Positions 48,848 through 58,292 of a stretch of 64,000 nucleotides of DNA are shown here, piece by piece. The stretch spans positions 106,188 through 170,187 of the forward strand of contig CAVOIC010000015.1 of assembly GCA_963695985.1 (NCBI GenBank), read 5' to 3'. The stretch is from DATBVX01 sp963695985 (GTDB lineage: Bacteria; Pseudomonadota; Gammaproteobacteria; Steroidobacterales; Steroidobacteraceae). Position numbers and translations under genes: made by a program. The notes below the pieces were generated by a model. The model worked only from the letters and a program-made list of their open reading frames with translations, made no database searches and was not told where the DNA came from. Position 1 is the first letter of the stretch. Each line of letters opens with the position of its first letter.

Positions 48848-49261
48848 ATGTTCAAACGCAATAGCTCCAGCGATCTGCGCGGCGAGATCGACACGCTGGT
48901 CGGCCGCACCACGCGCATCAACGGTGACGTGACGTTCTCTGGGGGCTTTCACCTCGATGGTCAGGTCACCGGCAACGTGCGGGCCGAGCCCGGCACGACC
49001 TCGGTGTTGAGCGTGAGCGAGCACGGCTCGATCGAAGGCTCGGTGGAAGTGCCGCACGTCGTGCTCAACGGGGCCGTGAACGGCGACATCGTGGCGCACG
49101 AGCGCGTGGAGCTTGGAGCGAAGGCACGCATCACTGGCAACGTCTGCTACGGCGTGATTGAAATGGCGCTGGGTGCCTCCATCAACGGCAAGCTGATCCA
49201 CGATCCCGAGGTCGCGGCGCAGGCCGCGACGTCAGAGCCCGCCCCGGTAGGCGGAATGTGA
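48848..49261 (+). CDS. Bactofilin family cytoskeletal protein
   Basis: The 137-residue product is a bactofilin: after a short tail it contains the right-handed beta-helix repeats, including IDTLVGRTTRINGDVTFSGG, FHLDGQVTGNVRAE and LNGAVNGDIVAHERVELGAK. Such proteins polymerise into filaments that place cell-wall or polar factors. No membrane anchor is evident. It starts 27 bases after the coiled-coil membrane protein, with which it may act. Confidence 0.92.
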   Translation: MFKRNSSSDLRGEIDTLVGRTTRINGDVTFSGGFHLDGQVTGNVRAEPGTTSVLSVSEHGSIEGSVEVPHVVLNGAVNGDIVAHERVELGAKARITGNVCYGVIEMALGASINGKLIHDPEVAAQAATSEPAPVGGM

Positions 49262-49267
49262 GTTGTT

Positions 49268-49297
49268 TTGACCCCGTTACCGTAGCCTCGTTAGACT
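49268..49297 (+). promoter_or_regulatory. Probable sigma70 promoter for erpA
   Basis: TTGACC at 49268-49273 (5 of 6 bases of the -35 consensus) is followed after 18 bases by TAGACT at 49292-49297 (4 of 6 of the -10). The erpA ATG is 30 bases further on. No other gene overlaps this stretch. Confidence 0.5.
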
Positions 49298-49327
49298 GGT
49301 CTCGCGATACCTGAACCCGAGCGACCG

Positions 49328-49693
49328 ATGAACGACACCGCATCACAGGACTCCGAGAACCAGCTGCAGGACCTCGTTTTCACCGACGCCGCTGCCACCA
49401 AGGTCGGCGAGCTGATCCGTGGGGAAGCGAATCCCAATCTCAAGCTGCGCGTCTTTGTACAGGGCGGTGGCTGCTCTGGCTTTCAGTACGGCTTTACCTT
49501 TGACGAGAACATCGAGGAAGGCGATACCTGTGTCGAGAACCAGGGCGTGAAGCTGATCGTCGATCCGATGAGCTTCCAGTACCTGGTAGGCGCGGAGATC
49601 GATTACCGCGAGGACCTTGAAGGCGCGCAGTTCGTGATCCGCAATCCGAACGCCTCGACGACCTGCGGCTGCGGTTCGTCGTTCGCCGTCTGA
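49328..49693 (+). CDS. erpA: Iron-sulfur cluster insertion protein ErpA
   Basis: The 121-residue A-type carrier has the three conserved cysteines in GGGCSGFQYGF and STTCGCGSSFAV at the C-terminus. It passes Fe-S clusters to target proteins such as those of isoprenoid synthesis. Length and motifs are typical. The stop is followed at once by the ppx reading frame. Confidence 0.96.
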   Translation: MNDTASQDSENQLQDLVFTDAAATKVGELIRGEANPNLKLRVFVQGGGCSGFQYGFTFDENIEEGDTCVENQGVKLIVDPMSFQYLVGAEIDYREDLEGAQFVIRNPNASTTCGCGSSFAV

Positions 49694-49696
49694 CCC

Positions 49697-51214
49697 CTGA
49701 GTAAAGCGGCGGCCAAGGTTCCCGACGTCATCGCGGCTGTCGATCTGGGATCGAACAGCTTTCACATGGTCGTGGCGCGCTATTCCCACGGCCAGCTCGC
49801 CATTCTGGATCGGCTGCGTGAGATGGTGCGTCTCGCCGCGGGCCTCGACGAGCAGGGCCGGCTCGACAAGAACGTCACCTTGCGAGCGATCGAGTGCCTG
49901 GAGCGCTTCGGACAGCGCTTGCGGGAAATGCACGCGGAGAGCGTGCGTGTCGTCGGCACTAACACCCTGCGCCAGGCGCATCGCAAGCAGGCGTTTCTCG
50001 AACGTGCGCGCGATGCTCTCGGCCACCCGATCGAAATCATCTCCGGCATCGAGGAGGCGCGCCTCATCTATCTCGGCGTCGCCAACACGATTCCCAACGA
50101 CCCGGGACGGCGACTGGTGGTGGACATCGGTGGCGGCAGCACCGAGCTCATCATTGGCGAAGGGTTCAATCCGCTGCGGCTCGAGAGCCTGTACATGGGC
50201 TGTGTCGGCATGAGCCTGGCGCACTTTCGCGACGGCAAGATCTCTGAAAAGCGCCTGCGGCGCGCGCGCATGGCGGCACGGCTCGAGCTCGAGCCGGTGC
50301 AGGCGGCGTTCCGGTCGCAGGGCTGGGAACACGCGGTGGGCAGTTCGGGCACCGTCCGCGTCATCGCCGACTGCATTCGCCACCTCGACCCGGCGGCGGT
50401 TGCCATCACCGCCGAAGGCCTGGAGCGGCTGATCCACGAGACTATCGAGGCCGGCCACATCAACGAGATCCGGCTGCCCGAAGTGACCGCGGAGCGGGCC
50501 CCGGTGTTTCCGGGCGGCCTGGCCATTCTCGCCGAGCTGTTCGAGGCGCTCGAAATCGAGCAGATGCGCGTCGCGGACGGCGCGCTGCGCGAGGGGCTGC
50601 TCTACGACATGATCGGACGCTTCACGGCCGAGGACGCCCGCACGCGCACGGTGCGAGCGATGCAGCAGCGCTATCACGTCGACAGCGCCCAGGCGGAACG
50701 AGTTGAGGCGACGGCGCTCACCTTCCTGCGCCAGACCGCCCCGGCGTGGGGCCTGACCGATCCACTCGCAGAGACCGCGCTCGGCTGGGCGGCGCGCCTG
50801 CACGAGATCGGCCTCGACGTCTCGCATTCGCACTACCAGAAGCACGGCGCTTACCTGCTCGAGAACGCCGACATGCCGGGATTCCCGCGCGAGGAACAGA
50901 TGCTGCTGGCCACGCTGGTGGGCGGTCACCGCCGCAGGATACTGGTCACGGGTGACGAAGAGCTGATTCCGCCCTGGGACAAGAAGGCGCTGTACCTGGT
51001 GCTGCTGCTGCGCGTGGCGGTGCTGATGCATCGCGGCCGCAGTACCGTGCAGCTGCCGCCCATCGCGTTGCTGGCGCGCGGTCAGTCACTGACGGTCGAA
51101 TTTCCGCGCGGCTGGCTCAAGGACCATCCGCTCACGATCGCAGACCTGCGTAACGAAGTGGAATACTGGAAGGCGATTGGTTTCAGATTGCGGGTGTTCG
51201 ACTTCACGCACTGA
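49697..51214 (+). CDS. ppx: Exopolyphosphatase (Ppx/GppA family)
   Basis: The product of about 505 residues is an ASKHA-fold exopolyphosphatase. It has AAVDLGSNSFHMVVARY (phosphate loop 1), VVDIGGGSTELIIGEG (phosphate loop 2), and a C-terminal HD-like domain with HEIGLDVSHSHYQKHGAYLLENADM. The conserved start of the family lies upstream of the first ATG (49766), and there is no ATG, GTG or TTG between the erpA stop and AAVDLGS. The only candidate is a CTG at 49697, three bases after the erpA stop. Its partner ppk1 lies convergently next to it. Confidence 0.9.
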   Translation: MSKAAAKVPDVIAAVDLGSNSFHMVVARYSHGQLAILDRLREMVRLAAGLDEQGRLDKNVTLRAIECLERFGQRLREMHAESVRVVGTNTLRQAHRKQAFLERARDALGHPIEIISGIEEARLIYLGVANTIPNDPGRRLVVDIGGGSTELIIGEGFNPLRLESLYMGCVGMSLAHFRDGKISEKRLRRARMAARLELEPVQAAFRSQGWEHAVGSSGTVRVIADCIRHLDPAAVAITAEGLERLIHETIEAGHINEIRLPEVTAERAPVFPGGLAILAELFEALEIEQMRVADGALREGLLYDMIGRFTAEDARTRTVRAMQQRYHVDSAQAERVEATALTFLRQTAPAWGLTDPLAETALGWAARLHEIGLDVSHSHYQKHGAYLLENADMPGFPREEQMLLATLVGGHRRRILVTGDEELIPPWDKKALYLVLLLRVAVLMHRGRSTVQLPPIALLARGQSLTVEFPRGWLKDHPLTIADLRNEVEYWKAIGFRLRVFDFTH

Positions 51215-53290
51215 CGCCGATCTGACCCGGCGCCGCATATGCTTCGAGCAGCCGCTGCTGGGCGCTGACAGGCGCAGTGTCCCCTGCGGGCACGCGTGAA
51301 TAGGTCCCGTCGGCATGCAGCTCCCACGCCTGTGCGGTATCGCTCAGGTACAGCTCCAGGTCGCGCAGAATGCGATCGCGGTGCTTCTGCCTCTGGATCG
51401 GGAAGGCCACCTCGATGCGACGGAAGAAGTTGCGCTCCATCCAGTCGGCGCTGGCGCAGTAAAGCTCCTCCGCGCCGTCGTTGTGGAAGTAGTAGACGCG
51501 CGAGTGCTCGAGGAAGCGACCCACGATCGAGCGCACGCGGATGTTCTCGGACACGATGGGTATGCCTGGACGCAGTGCACAGACTCCGCGCACGATCAGA
51601 TCGATGCTGACGCCGGCGCCGGAGGCTTCGTACAGCGTGCGGATGATCTCCGGCTCGACCAGCGAATTCATCTTGGCGATGATGCGCGCCTTGCGCCCGG
51701 CACGCGCGTGCGTCGCTTCGCGCGCGATCTTTTCCATGAGCGTGGTGTGCAGCGCGAAGGGTGACTGCAGGAGCTTGCGCAGCCGCGGCACCTGCGTGAG
51801 GCTGGTCAGCTGCAGGAACAGCTCGTGCAGATCCTCGCCCACGGCCTCATCGCACGTGAACAGACCGTAGTCCGTGTAGGAGCGCGCCGTGTTGATGTGG
51901 TAGTTGCCGGTGCCGATGTGGCAGTAGCGGCACAGGTGCCCGGCTTCGCGCCGCACCACCATGATGAGCTTGGCATGCGTCTTGTAGCCAACGACGCCGT
52001 ACATCACGTGGGCACCGGCTTCCTGCAGCCTGGTCGCGAGCTCGATGTTGGCAGCCTCGTCGAAGCGCGCGCGCAGCTCGATGATCACCGTCACGTCCTT
52101 GCCCGCCTGCGCCGCGTCGACCAGCGCATCGACAATCTGTGAATCGGCTCCCGGTGCGATACAGCGTCTGCTTGATGGCGAGCACTCCGGGGTCGGCGGC
52201 GGCCTGGCGCACGAAGTCCGCGACCGGAGTGAAGCTCTGGTAAGGATGGTGCAGCAGCACATCCTTGTGGCGGATGATCGCGAACAGATCGACATGCCCC
52301 TGCAGCCGCCTGGGAATTCCGGCGGTGAAGGCCGGGTACTTGAGATCCGGTCGGTCGACGAGGTCGTAGATCGCCATCAACCTGTTGAGGTTGACCGGCC
52401 CGTCGACCTGGTACAGATCGTCGCTCGTCAGCGCGAAATGATTCAACAGGAAGTCGGTGAGGTCGCGCGGGCAGTCGTGCGCGGTCTCGATCCGCACCGC
52501 TTCGCCGTAACGTCGCTGTGCCAGCTCGCCTTCGACCGCCCGCAGCAGGTCGTCGACTTCTTCCTCGTCGACGAACAGGTCGCTGTTGCGCGTCACGCGA
52601 AACTGATAGCAGCCGAGCACTTCCATGCCGACGAAGAGCTTGGCGACGAACGCCTCGACGATCGCCGACAGGTAGATGAAGTCGCGCTGCCCGCCCTCGC
52701 CCGGCACGCGGATGATGCGCGGCAGGGAGCGTGGCGCCTGTACGATGGCGAGGCGGGTGTTGCGCCCGAAGGCGTCCTTGCCCTTCAGCCTGCACGATGA
52801 AGTTCAGGCTCTTGTTCTGGATGCGCGGGAACGGGCGCGCCGGGTCGAGCGCGAGTGGCGTCAGCACGGGCTCGACTTCCTTGTCGAAATGGTCCTCGAG
52901 CCAGCGGGCCTGCTCGGTGGTCCAGTTCCCGGGATGCGTGAAGCGGATGCCCGCGGCTTCCATGGCCGGTGTCAGCACATCGTTCAGCAGCGCGTACTGC
53001 TCGTGGACCAGGCGCGCCGCGCGCTCGTGGATCGCCGCCAGTTGTTCGGGCAGGGACAACGGCTCGGGCCCTGCCTCCACCGCGCCCAGCTCCAGACGCT
53101 GCTTCAGGCTCGAGACGCGGATCTCGAAGAATTCATCGAGGTTGCTGCACGCGATGCCGAGGAAGCGCACGCGCTCGAGGAGCGGGAGCGATGCATCCTT
53201 GCACTGCTCCAGCACGCGCTGATTGAACTCGAGAAAGCTCAGCTCGCGATTGCTGTAGAACTGCGGGGACTTGAGGTGTGGGGCATCCAT
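51204..53290 (-). pseudogene. ppk1: Polyphosphate kinase 1, broken by two +1 frameshifts
   Basis: The three reading-frame segments form a full-length Ppk1: N-terminal FYSNRELSFLEFNQRVLEQC and LGIACSNLDEFFEIRVSSLK, middle IIRVPGEGGQRDFIYLSAIV with HHPYQSFTPVADFVRQAA, and C-terminal GVVGYKTHAKLIMVVRREAG, where the His is the phospho-acceptor. Later parts have NYHINTARSYTDYGLFT and RNFFRRIEVAFP. One extra base at about 52789 (between IVQ and LKGKDAF) and one at about 52149 (between YRTG and ADSQIVDA) break it. Removing both gives one continuous product of about 695 residues. The coding signal is otherwise perfect, so sequence error is likely. Confidence 0.88.
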
Positions 53291-53336
53291 CGGCCGGGTC
53301 TTGCGCTACGTGCAAAGGATAGCAGCACGCGCCGTA

Positions 53337-54461
53337 TTACGAATGTATGACGTGTGCGCCCGCGGGATGGATCGAGCCCAGCACGACGCGGTGGCGCGCG
53401 CCGGTCACCGACGGCAGGTTTCCCGGCAGGCCCGCAAGGGTGCGGGACGCGAGCCAGGCAAACGCGGCGGCCTCGACGTAGTCCGGATCAAGGTTGAATT
53501 CCGCCGTCGTAGTAACCACCGAATTCGGCATGAGCGCCTGCAGCCGGCGCCGCAACTCGCTGTTGTGCGCGCCGCCACCGCACAACAGTGCGCGCTGCAC
53601 GCGGCCCACGCTCGCGCACGCATGCGCGATACTGCGCGCGGTCAGCTCGCACAGCGTACTTTGCACGTCCGCAGGCGAGAGCTGGGCATTCAGCGCCGCC
53701 AAGTGCGCATCCAGCCAGTCGAGATTGAACAGCTCGCGCCCGGTGCTCTTGGGCGCGGGGCGGGAGAAGAACGGCTCGGACAGGAGCAAACGCAAGAGCT
53801 GCGCGTCGACGCGTCCGCTTGCCGCCCATTCGCCGTCCTGGTCGAACGGCTTGCCACGGTGGCGCTGCGACCAGCCGTCCATGAGGCAGTTGCCGGGCCC
53901 GGTGTCGAAGCCGATCGGGGCGCCGTCGGGTGGCAGCCAGGTGATGTTGCCGATGCCGCCGATATTGATGACCGCTCTTGCTTCTACTGCGCTCGCGAGC
54001 ACGGCTTGATGCAGGGCGGGCGCCAATGGAGCGCCCTCGCCACCCGCCGCAACATCGCGCCGCCGAAAGTCCGCCACGGTTGTGATGCCGGTGCGCTCGG
54101 CGATGACATCTGGATTGCCGATCTGCCAGGTGAAGGGGCGCGCGCCGTTCGGCTGGTGACGCAGGGTCTGGCCGTGACTGCCGATGGCCGTGACCTGCGC
54201 GCTCGGTACATTGGCCTCATCCAGCAACTGGCGGGCCGCCGCCCCAAAGGCTTCACCAACCGCCGTATCGAGCTCGCCGATCTCATCCAGGCTCACGCCG
54301 TGCGGCTGCGCGATCAGCTGCGAGAGCCTGTCGCGCAGCCCTGCGGGGTAGGCGAAACCGCGCGCGTGCTGCACTTCGCAGCGTGCACCGTCGATCTCGA
54401 CCAGCGCCGCATCGATGGCGTCCATGCTGGTGCCGGAAATCAGCCCGAGATACAGGGCCAT
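53337..54461 (-). CDS. anmK: Anhydro-N-acetylmuramic acid kinase
   Basis: The 374-residue product matches AnmK of the ASKHA fold: LISGTSMDAIDAALVEID at the N-terminus, GSHGQTLRHQP, VINIGGIGNITWLP, GPGNCLMDGW and ALLCGGGAHNSELRRRL. It phosphorylates 1,6-anhydroMurNAc in cell-wall recycling, the same pathway as ampD above. Length is normal. The M23 peptidase gene lies 17 bases upstream on the same strand. Confidence 0.95.
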   Translation of the reverse strand: MALYLGLISGTSMDAIDAALVEIDGARCEVQHARGFAYPAGLRDRLSQLIAQPHGVSLDEIGELDTAVGEAFGAAARQLLDEANVPSAQVTAIGSHGQTLRHQPNGARPFTWQIGNPDVIAERTGITTVADFRRRDVAAGGEGAPLAPALHQAVLASAVEARAVINIGGIGNITWLPPDGAPIGFDTGPGNCLMDGWSQRHRGKPFDQDGEWAASGRVDAQLLRLLLSEPFFSRPAPKSTGRELFNLDWLDAHLAALNAQLSPADVQSTLCELTARSIAHACASVGRVQRALLCGGGAHNSELRRRLQALMPNSVVTTTAEFNLDPDYVEAAAFAWLASRTLAGLPGNLPSVTGARHRVVLGSIHPAGAHVIHS

Positions 54462-54478
54462 TGTGTTTGAAGCCGCGG

Positions 54479-55843
54479 TCAGCGCTGGGCGAGGAGCGAG
54501 CCGCGGGTGAGCTGGTCGAGTTCCGCGAGATCGGGCGCGGTGCGCATGAGGAAGTCGGCGCGCAGATCCGCCGCGATCGGAGTGGCATCAGGGAGCTTCA
54601 CGGTCTGTGGATTGCGATACGCGCCGTTGATGCGGTACTCGTAATGCAGGTGTGGCCCGGTCGCGAGGCCCGTCATGCCGACATACCCGATGACCTGGGC
54701 CTGGCGCACGCGCGTACCCTGCGCTACCCCTCTAGCGAAGCGTGACAGGTGACCATAGAGAGTCGTCACGCCGCCACCGTGCTCGAGCACGATCGCGTTG
54801 CCATACCCGCCGTAACGGCCGCGCATCTGGATCCGCCCGTCGCCTGCGGCGCGTACCGGAGTTCCGGTCGGCGCGGCATAGTCAACACCCTTGTGAGCGC
54901 GAATCGTATTGAGGATTGGATGCAGGCGGCTCGAATTGAAGCGCGAGCTGACGCGCGTGAAATCCACTGGTGCACGCAGGAAGGCCTTGTGCATGCTGCG
55001 TCCATCGGGCGCGAAGTAGTCGTAGCTGCCATCCGGCAGCTGATAGCGGACCGCTCGGAAAGTGCGGCCGTCGTTGACGAACTGCGCCGCGATGATCGAG
55101 CCGTCGCGCACCCGCGCACCGTCCTGCCAGATCTGCTCGTAGATCACGCTGAATTCATCGCCCGCGCGTATGTCGAGCACGAAGTCAATGTCCCAGCCGA
55201 AGATATTGGCGAGCGCCAGCGCAGTCTGATCGGAGATGTCCGCGGCGGTTGCGGCTTCGAACAGCGAGTTCGTGATGCGACTACGCTTGCTCACGATCGT
55301 CGATTCGGTCGGATTCTCGATGATCCGGGCGGCGAAGCCCTCCGTCTGGCGCTGCACCGAGAGGGTCTGCGTGAGGCTGATCTGGCGTGTGAGTCCCTGC
55401 AGATCACCGTTGGAATGCGTCATGGTGATCTGGTCGCCGGGCTTCAGCAGATCGAGGCCCTCGCGAATGCCAGGCAGCAGCCGGATACTGGCGAGGTCGG
55501 TGAGGCTCAGATCGAAGCGCCGGAAGATCCGATCCAGCGTGTCGTTGCGCCCCACGACTACGTCGATGGTGTCAAATGGGAATGAAGCGGCGACCGGCTC
55601 GACGGTCATGTCGATCACGGGAGGCTCACCCGAAGCAGGCGGCGCGAGCGGCGTGAGCGCAGGCGTTACGTCGGCCTGTGGTGCAGCAGGCTGCAATCGC
55701 GAAGCGAACCCGCCCAGTGCATTGGCTGCGATGCCGGCGACGAGGAGCGTTCCCAGCCAGGCGAAAACGGGCAGCCGTCGTCGCTTGGGCGGCGCTTCGC
55801 GATCGCGATAATCGATACGCAACTGGTTCGGGTCCGGGGTCAC
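54479..55843 (-). CDS. M23-family peptidoglycan metalloendopeptidase with LysM/OapA-like region
   Basis: The 454-residue product has an N-terminal tail with a membrane anchor (about 28-45), an OapA/LysM-like region (VVGRNDTLDRIFRRFDLSL, then LLKPGDQITM) and a C-terminal LytM/M23 peptidase. Zinc ligands are His317 and Asp321 in RAHKGVDYAAP and His400 in GPHLHYEYR. It resembles MepM/YebA, which cleaves cross-links in peptidoglycan during growth. The start is GTG. A potential hairpin (GCCTG, CAGGC) lies ten bases upstream. Confidence 0.9.
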   Translation of the reverse strand: MTPDPNQLRIDYRDREAPPKRRRLPVFAWLGTLLVAGIAANALGGFASRLQPAAPQADVTPALTPLAPPASGEPPVIDMTVEPVAASFPFDTIDVVVGRNDTLDRIFRRFDLSLTDLASIRLLPGIREGLDLLKPGDQITMTHSNGDLQGLTRQISLTQTLSVQRQTEGFAARIIENPTESTIVSKRSRITNSLFEAATAADISDQTALALANIFGWDIDFVLDIRAGDEFSVIYEQIWQDGARVRDGSIIAAQFVNDGRTFRAVRYQLPDGSYDYFAPDGRSMHKAFLRAPVDFTRVSSRFNSSRLHPILNTIRAHKGVDYAAPTGTPVRAAGDGRIQMRGRYGGYGNAIVLEHGGGVTTLYGHLSRFARGVAQGTRVRQAQVIGYVGMTGLATGPHLHYEYRINGAYRNPQTVKLPDATPIAADLRADFLMRTAPDLAELDQLTRGSLLAQR

Positions 55844-55872
55844 GAGTCAAATGCCTGCCAAAACAGGCGGTT

Positions 55873-55901
55873 AAACTATCTTCCGGAGTGCGTGCGGTCA
55901 A
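55873..55901 (-). promoter_or_regulatory. Possible sigma70 promoter for the M23 peptidase-anmK pair
   Basis: On the minus strand TTGACC (55901-55896) is followed, after 17 bases, by TAGTTT (55878-55873). This lies 30 bases before the GTG start of the peptidase gene. The -35 box matches 5 of 6, the -10 only 3 of 6. Confidence 0.35.
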
Positions 55902-56041
55902 CCGTTTTCATATGCTCGCAGCCGCGCGACGTTCAGGCTGTGGAGTGCATCGCGCTTATCCGGGACATTCCTGAGAACCAGGTCTGAATTGCGCAGCGCA
56001 ACGCCTGACTCTAGAGTGCCGGTCCGCAACCAGGAGACCGC

Positions 56042-57250
56042 ATGCGCTCTGTCGACGAACAGCTGCTCGAGATTCGCCGCGGTGCGCAGGAAATCCTGCT
56101 CGAAGAAGACCTGAAGCGGAAACTGGCACGCGGCAAGCCGCTGCGCGTGAAAGCCGGGTTCGATCCGACGGCGCCCGATCTGCACCTCGGACACACGGTC
56201 CTGATCAACAAGCTGCGCCAGTTCCAGGACTTCGGCCACGAGGTGATCTTTCTCATCGGCGACTTCACCAGCCTCATCGGTGATCCGAGCGGGCGCAACG
56301 CCACGCGCCCACGCCTCTCGCCCGAAGAGATCAAGGAGAATGCCCGCACCTACGAACGCCAGATCTTCAAGATTCTCGATCGACGCAAGACCGTCATCGA
56401 CTTCAATTCCCGCTGGATGAGTGCCATGAGTGCTGCGGGCCTGGTCGAGATTGCGGCGAAGCACACCGTGGCGCGCATGCTCGAGCGCGATGACTTCGCC
56501 AAGCGCTACCGCGCCGGACAGCCGATCGCCATTCACGAATTCCTGTACCCGCTGGTGCAGGGTTACGACTCCGTCGCGCTCAAGGCCGACGTCGAACTCG
56601 GCGGCACCGATCAGAAGTTCAATCTGCTCGTGGGACGCCAGTTGCAGGAAGCGTACGGCCAGGAACCGCAGGTCGTGCTCACGATGCCCCTGCTCGAAGG
56701 ACTCGATGGCGTGCAGAAGATGTCGAAGTCGCTCGGCAACTACGTGGCGATCGACGAGCCTCCCGGTGACATGTTTGGCAAGCTGATGTCGATTTCCGAT
56801 GAGCTGATGTGGCGTTACTACGAGCTGCTCAGCTTTCGCCCCAGCGCCGACATCGCGGAGTTACGCCGGCAGGTCGCGGGCGGGCGCAATCCGCGCGACG
56901 TGAAGTTCGAACTGGCGCGCGAGATCGTCGCACGCTTTCACGACCCGCGCGCGGCCGAAGCGGCGCAGACCGACTTCATCGGGCGCTTTCAGAAGGGCCA
57001 GGTCCCGACCGACTTGCGCAAGGTCACGATCGAAGTCGGACCCGCCAAGATCAAGATCGCGAACCTTCTGAAAGATGCGGGGCTCGTGCCCAGCACGACT
57101 TCAGCGTACCGACATCTGGAGCAGGGTGCGGTGCGTGTGGATGGCGAGAAAGTCGGCGACCGCGAGAGAGTGATCGGCGCGGGCAAGTACATCGTGCAAG
57201 TTGGGAAACGGGAATTCGCCGAAGTGACCGTGAGCTACAAGGTCGTCTGA
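56042..57250 (+). CDS. tyrS: Tyrosyl-tRNA synthetase
   Basis: The 402-residue product is a class I aminoacyl-tRNA synthetase: HIGH-type motif HLGH at residues 48-51 (DPTAPDLHLGHTVL), GGTDQKFNLLVGRQ, and KMSKS at 226-230. The C-terminal S4 RNA-binding domain (VPSTTSAYRHLEQGAVRVDG) is present. It belongs to the TyrZ-like shorter group. The ATG follows CAGGAGACCGC. The pre-tyrS gap of about 200 bases has no clear T-box or other leader signal. Confidence 0.95.
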   Translation: MRSVDEQLLEIRRGAQEILLEEDLKRKLARGKPLRVKAGFDPTAPDLHLGHTVLINKLRQFQDFGHEVIFLIGDFTSLIGDPSGRNATRPRLSPEEIKENARTYERQIFKILDRRKTVIDFNSRWMSAMSAAGLVEIAAKHTVARMLERDDFAKRYRAGQPIAIHEFLYPLVQGYDSVALKADVELGGTDQKFNLLVGRQLQEAYGQEPQVVLTMPLLEGLDGVQKMSKSLGNYVAIDEPPGDMFGKLMSISDELMWRYYELLSFRPSADIAELRRQVAGGRNPRDVKFELAREIVARFHDPRAAEAAQTDFIGRFQKGQVPTDLRKVTIEVGPAKIKIANLLKDAGLVPSTTSAYRHLEQGAVRVDGEKVGDRERVIGAGKYIVQVGKREFAEVTVSYKVV

Positions 57251-57296
57251 ACCGTCTTTGAGGTCAGTCGCAGGGAACGCAGATCAAGAGGACGCC

Positions 57297-58271
57297 ATGA
57301 GTTTCAGGGATGCCCTGCTGCGCGAGACGGAAGCGTCGATTGCCACACTCGAGCGCCGTCTGATCGCCAGCAGCGATACGACGGAGAAGAGGGTCATCAG
57401 CGGCGTGCTCGCCGCTCTGTGCCGCGAACAAGAGCTGCCGTCGCAATCTGATCCGATCGTAACGGCGCAATCGCTGGCAAATGTTCACTCCGAGCTCGAA
57501 AAGGCGGTGGGCGCCGCGCGCGTCAGCCCCTTTGAGGGTTATCTGTGCGCGCTGGAACGTCATCTCACACGCCTGGATCGCCTGTCGGGAAGGCTGCATG
57601 CGCGCTCGGCGCTGCCGAGGGCGCGGCTGCTGCGGTCGCGCAGCCGTGCACCAAAGGCACTTCCTGGACGCCGCGTCAGCGGCGAACGTCTGCCCGTGCA
57701 TGGGCAGATTGTCGACAGCACAAGATTCGAGGACCTGGTCGAGGAGTACCGACGCTGCTATTCCTCATGCAAACCACGAGCGGAATGCCGCGATACGGTC
57801 GACTACTACGTAAGGCGATTGCGCAGTGCGCGCTCCACCTACGAGCTGGTGCAATCTGCGATTGGGGTGCCCTGGACGTTGGTCGGCGTGATTCATGCGA
57901 TGGAGTGCGGATTCAATTTCTCCGGCCATTTACACAATGGCGACCCGCTTACTGCGCGTACGGTTCACGTGCCGAAGGGCCGTCCTGCGGGCGTACCTCC
58001 ACCGTTCACATGGTTGCAGAGCGCAATCGATGCATTGCGCTTGCGCAAGCTCGATATAGTGACCGACTGGTCGGTGCCGCACTTGCTGTATCTGCTCGAG
58101 AGCTATAACGGCTTTGGCTATCGTCGCTATCGAGTACCGACGCCATATCTGTGGAGCTTCTCGAACATCTATACGCAGGGTAAGTTCACCAGTGATGGAA
58201 CGTTCGATCCCGTCGCGATCAGTCGGCAATGTGGCGCTGCATTGATGCTCAAGGAAATTGCCCTCGTGTAG
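57297..58271 (+). CDS. Predicted lysozyme-like (muramidase-type) protein
   Basis: The 324-residue product has a variable N-terminal half with helical, Leu/Arg-rich sequence and no obvious signal peptide. The C-terminal domain is conserved and resembles lysozyme-superfamily muramidases: LVGVIHAMECGFNFSGHLHN, with candidate catalytic Glu203, then GDPLTARTV, PPFTWLQSAIDAL, LLYLLESYNGFGYRRY, and SPYLW-like TPYLWSFSNIYTQGKFTSDG. AGAGGACGCC precedes the ATG. It lies 46 bases after tyrS and 21 bases before the caspase gene, in the same direction. The family assignment is from motif memory; activity is not proved. Confidence 0.72.
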   Translation: MSFRDALLRETEASIATLERRLIASSDTTEKRVISGVLAALCREQELPSQSDPIVTAQSLANVHSELEKAVGAARVSPFEGYLCALERHLTRLDRLSGRLHARSALPRARLLRSRSRAPKALPGRRVSGERLPVHGQIVDSTRFEDLVEEYRRCYSSCKPRAECRDTVDYYVRRLRSARSTYELVQSAIGVPWTLVGVIHAMECGFNFSGHLHNGDPLTARTVHVPKGRPAGVPPPFTWLQSAIDALRLRKLDIVTDWSVPHLLYLLESYNGFGYRRYRVPTPYLWSFSNIYTQGKFTSDGTFDPVAISRQCGAALMLKEIALV

Positions 58272-58292
58272 CCGTCGCTCAGGGAGGATCCC

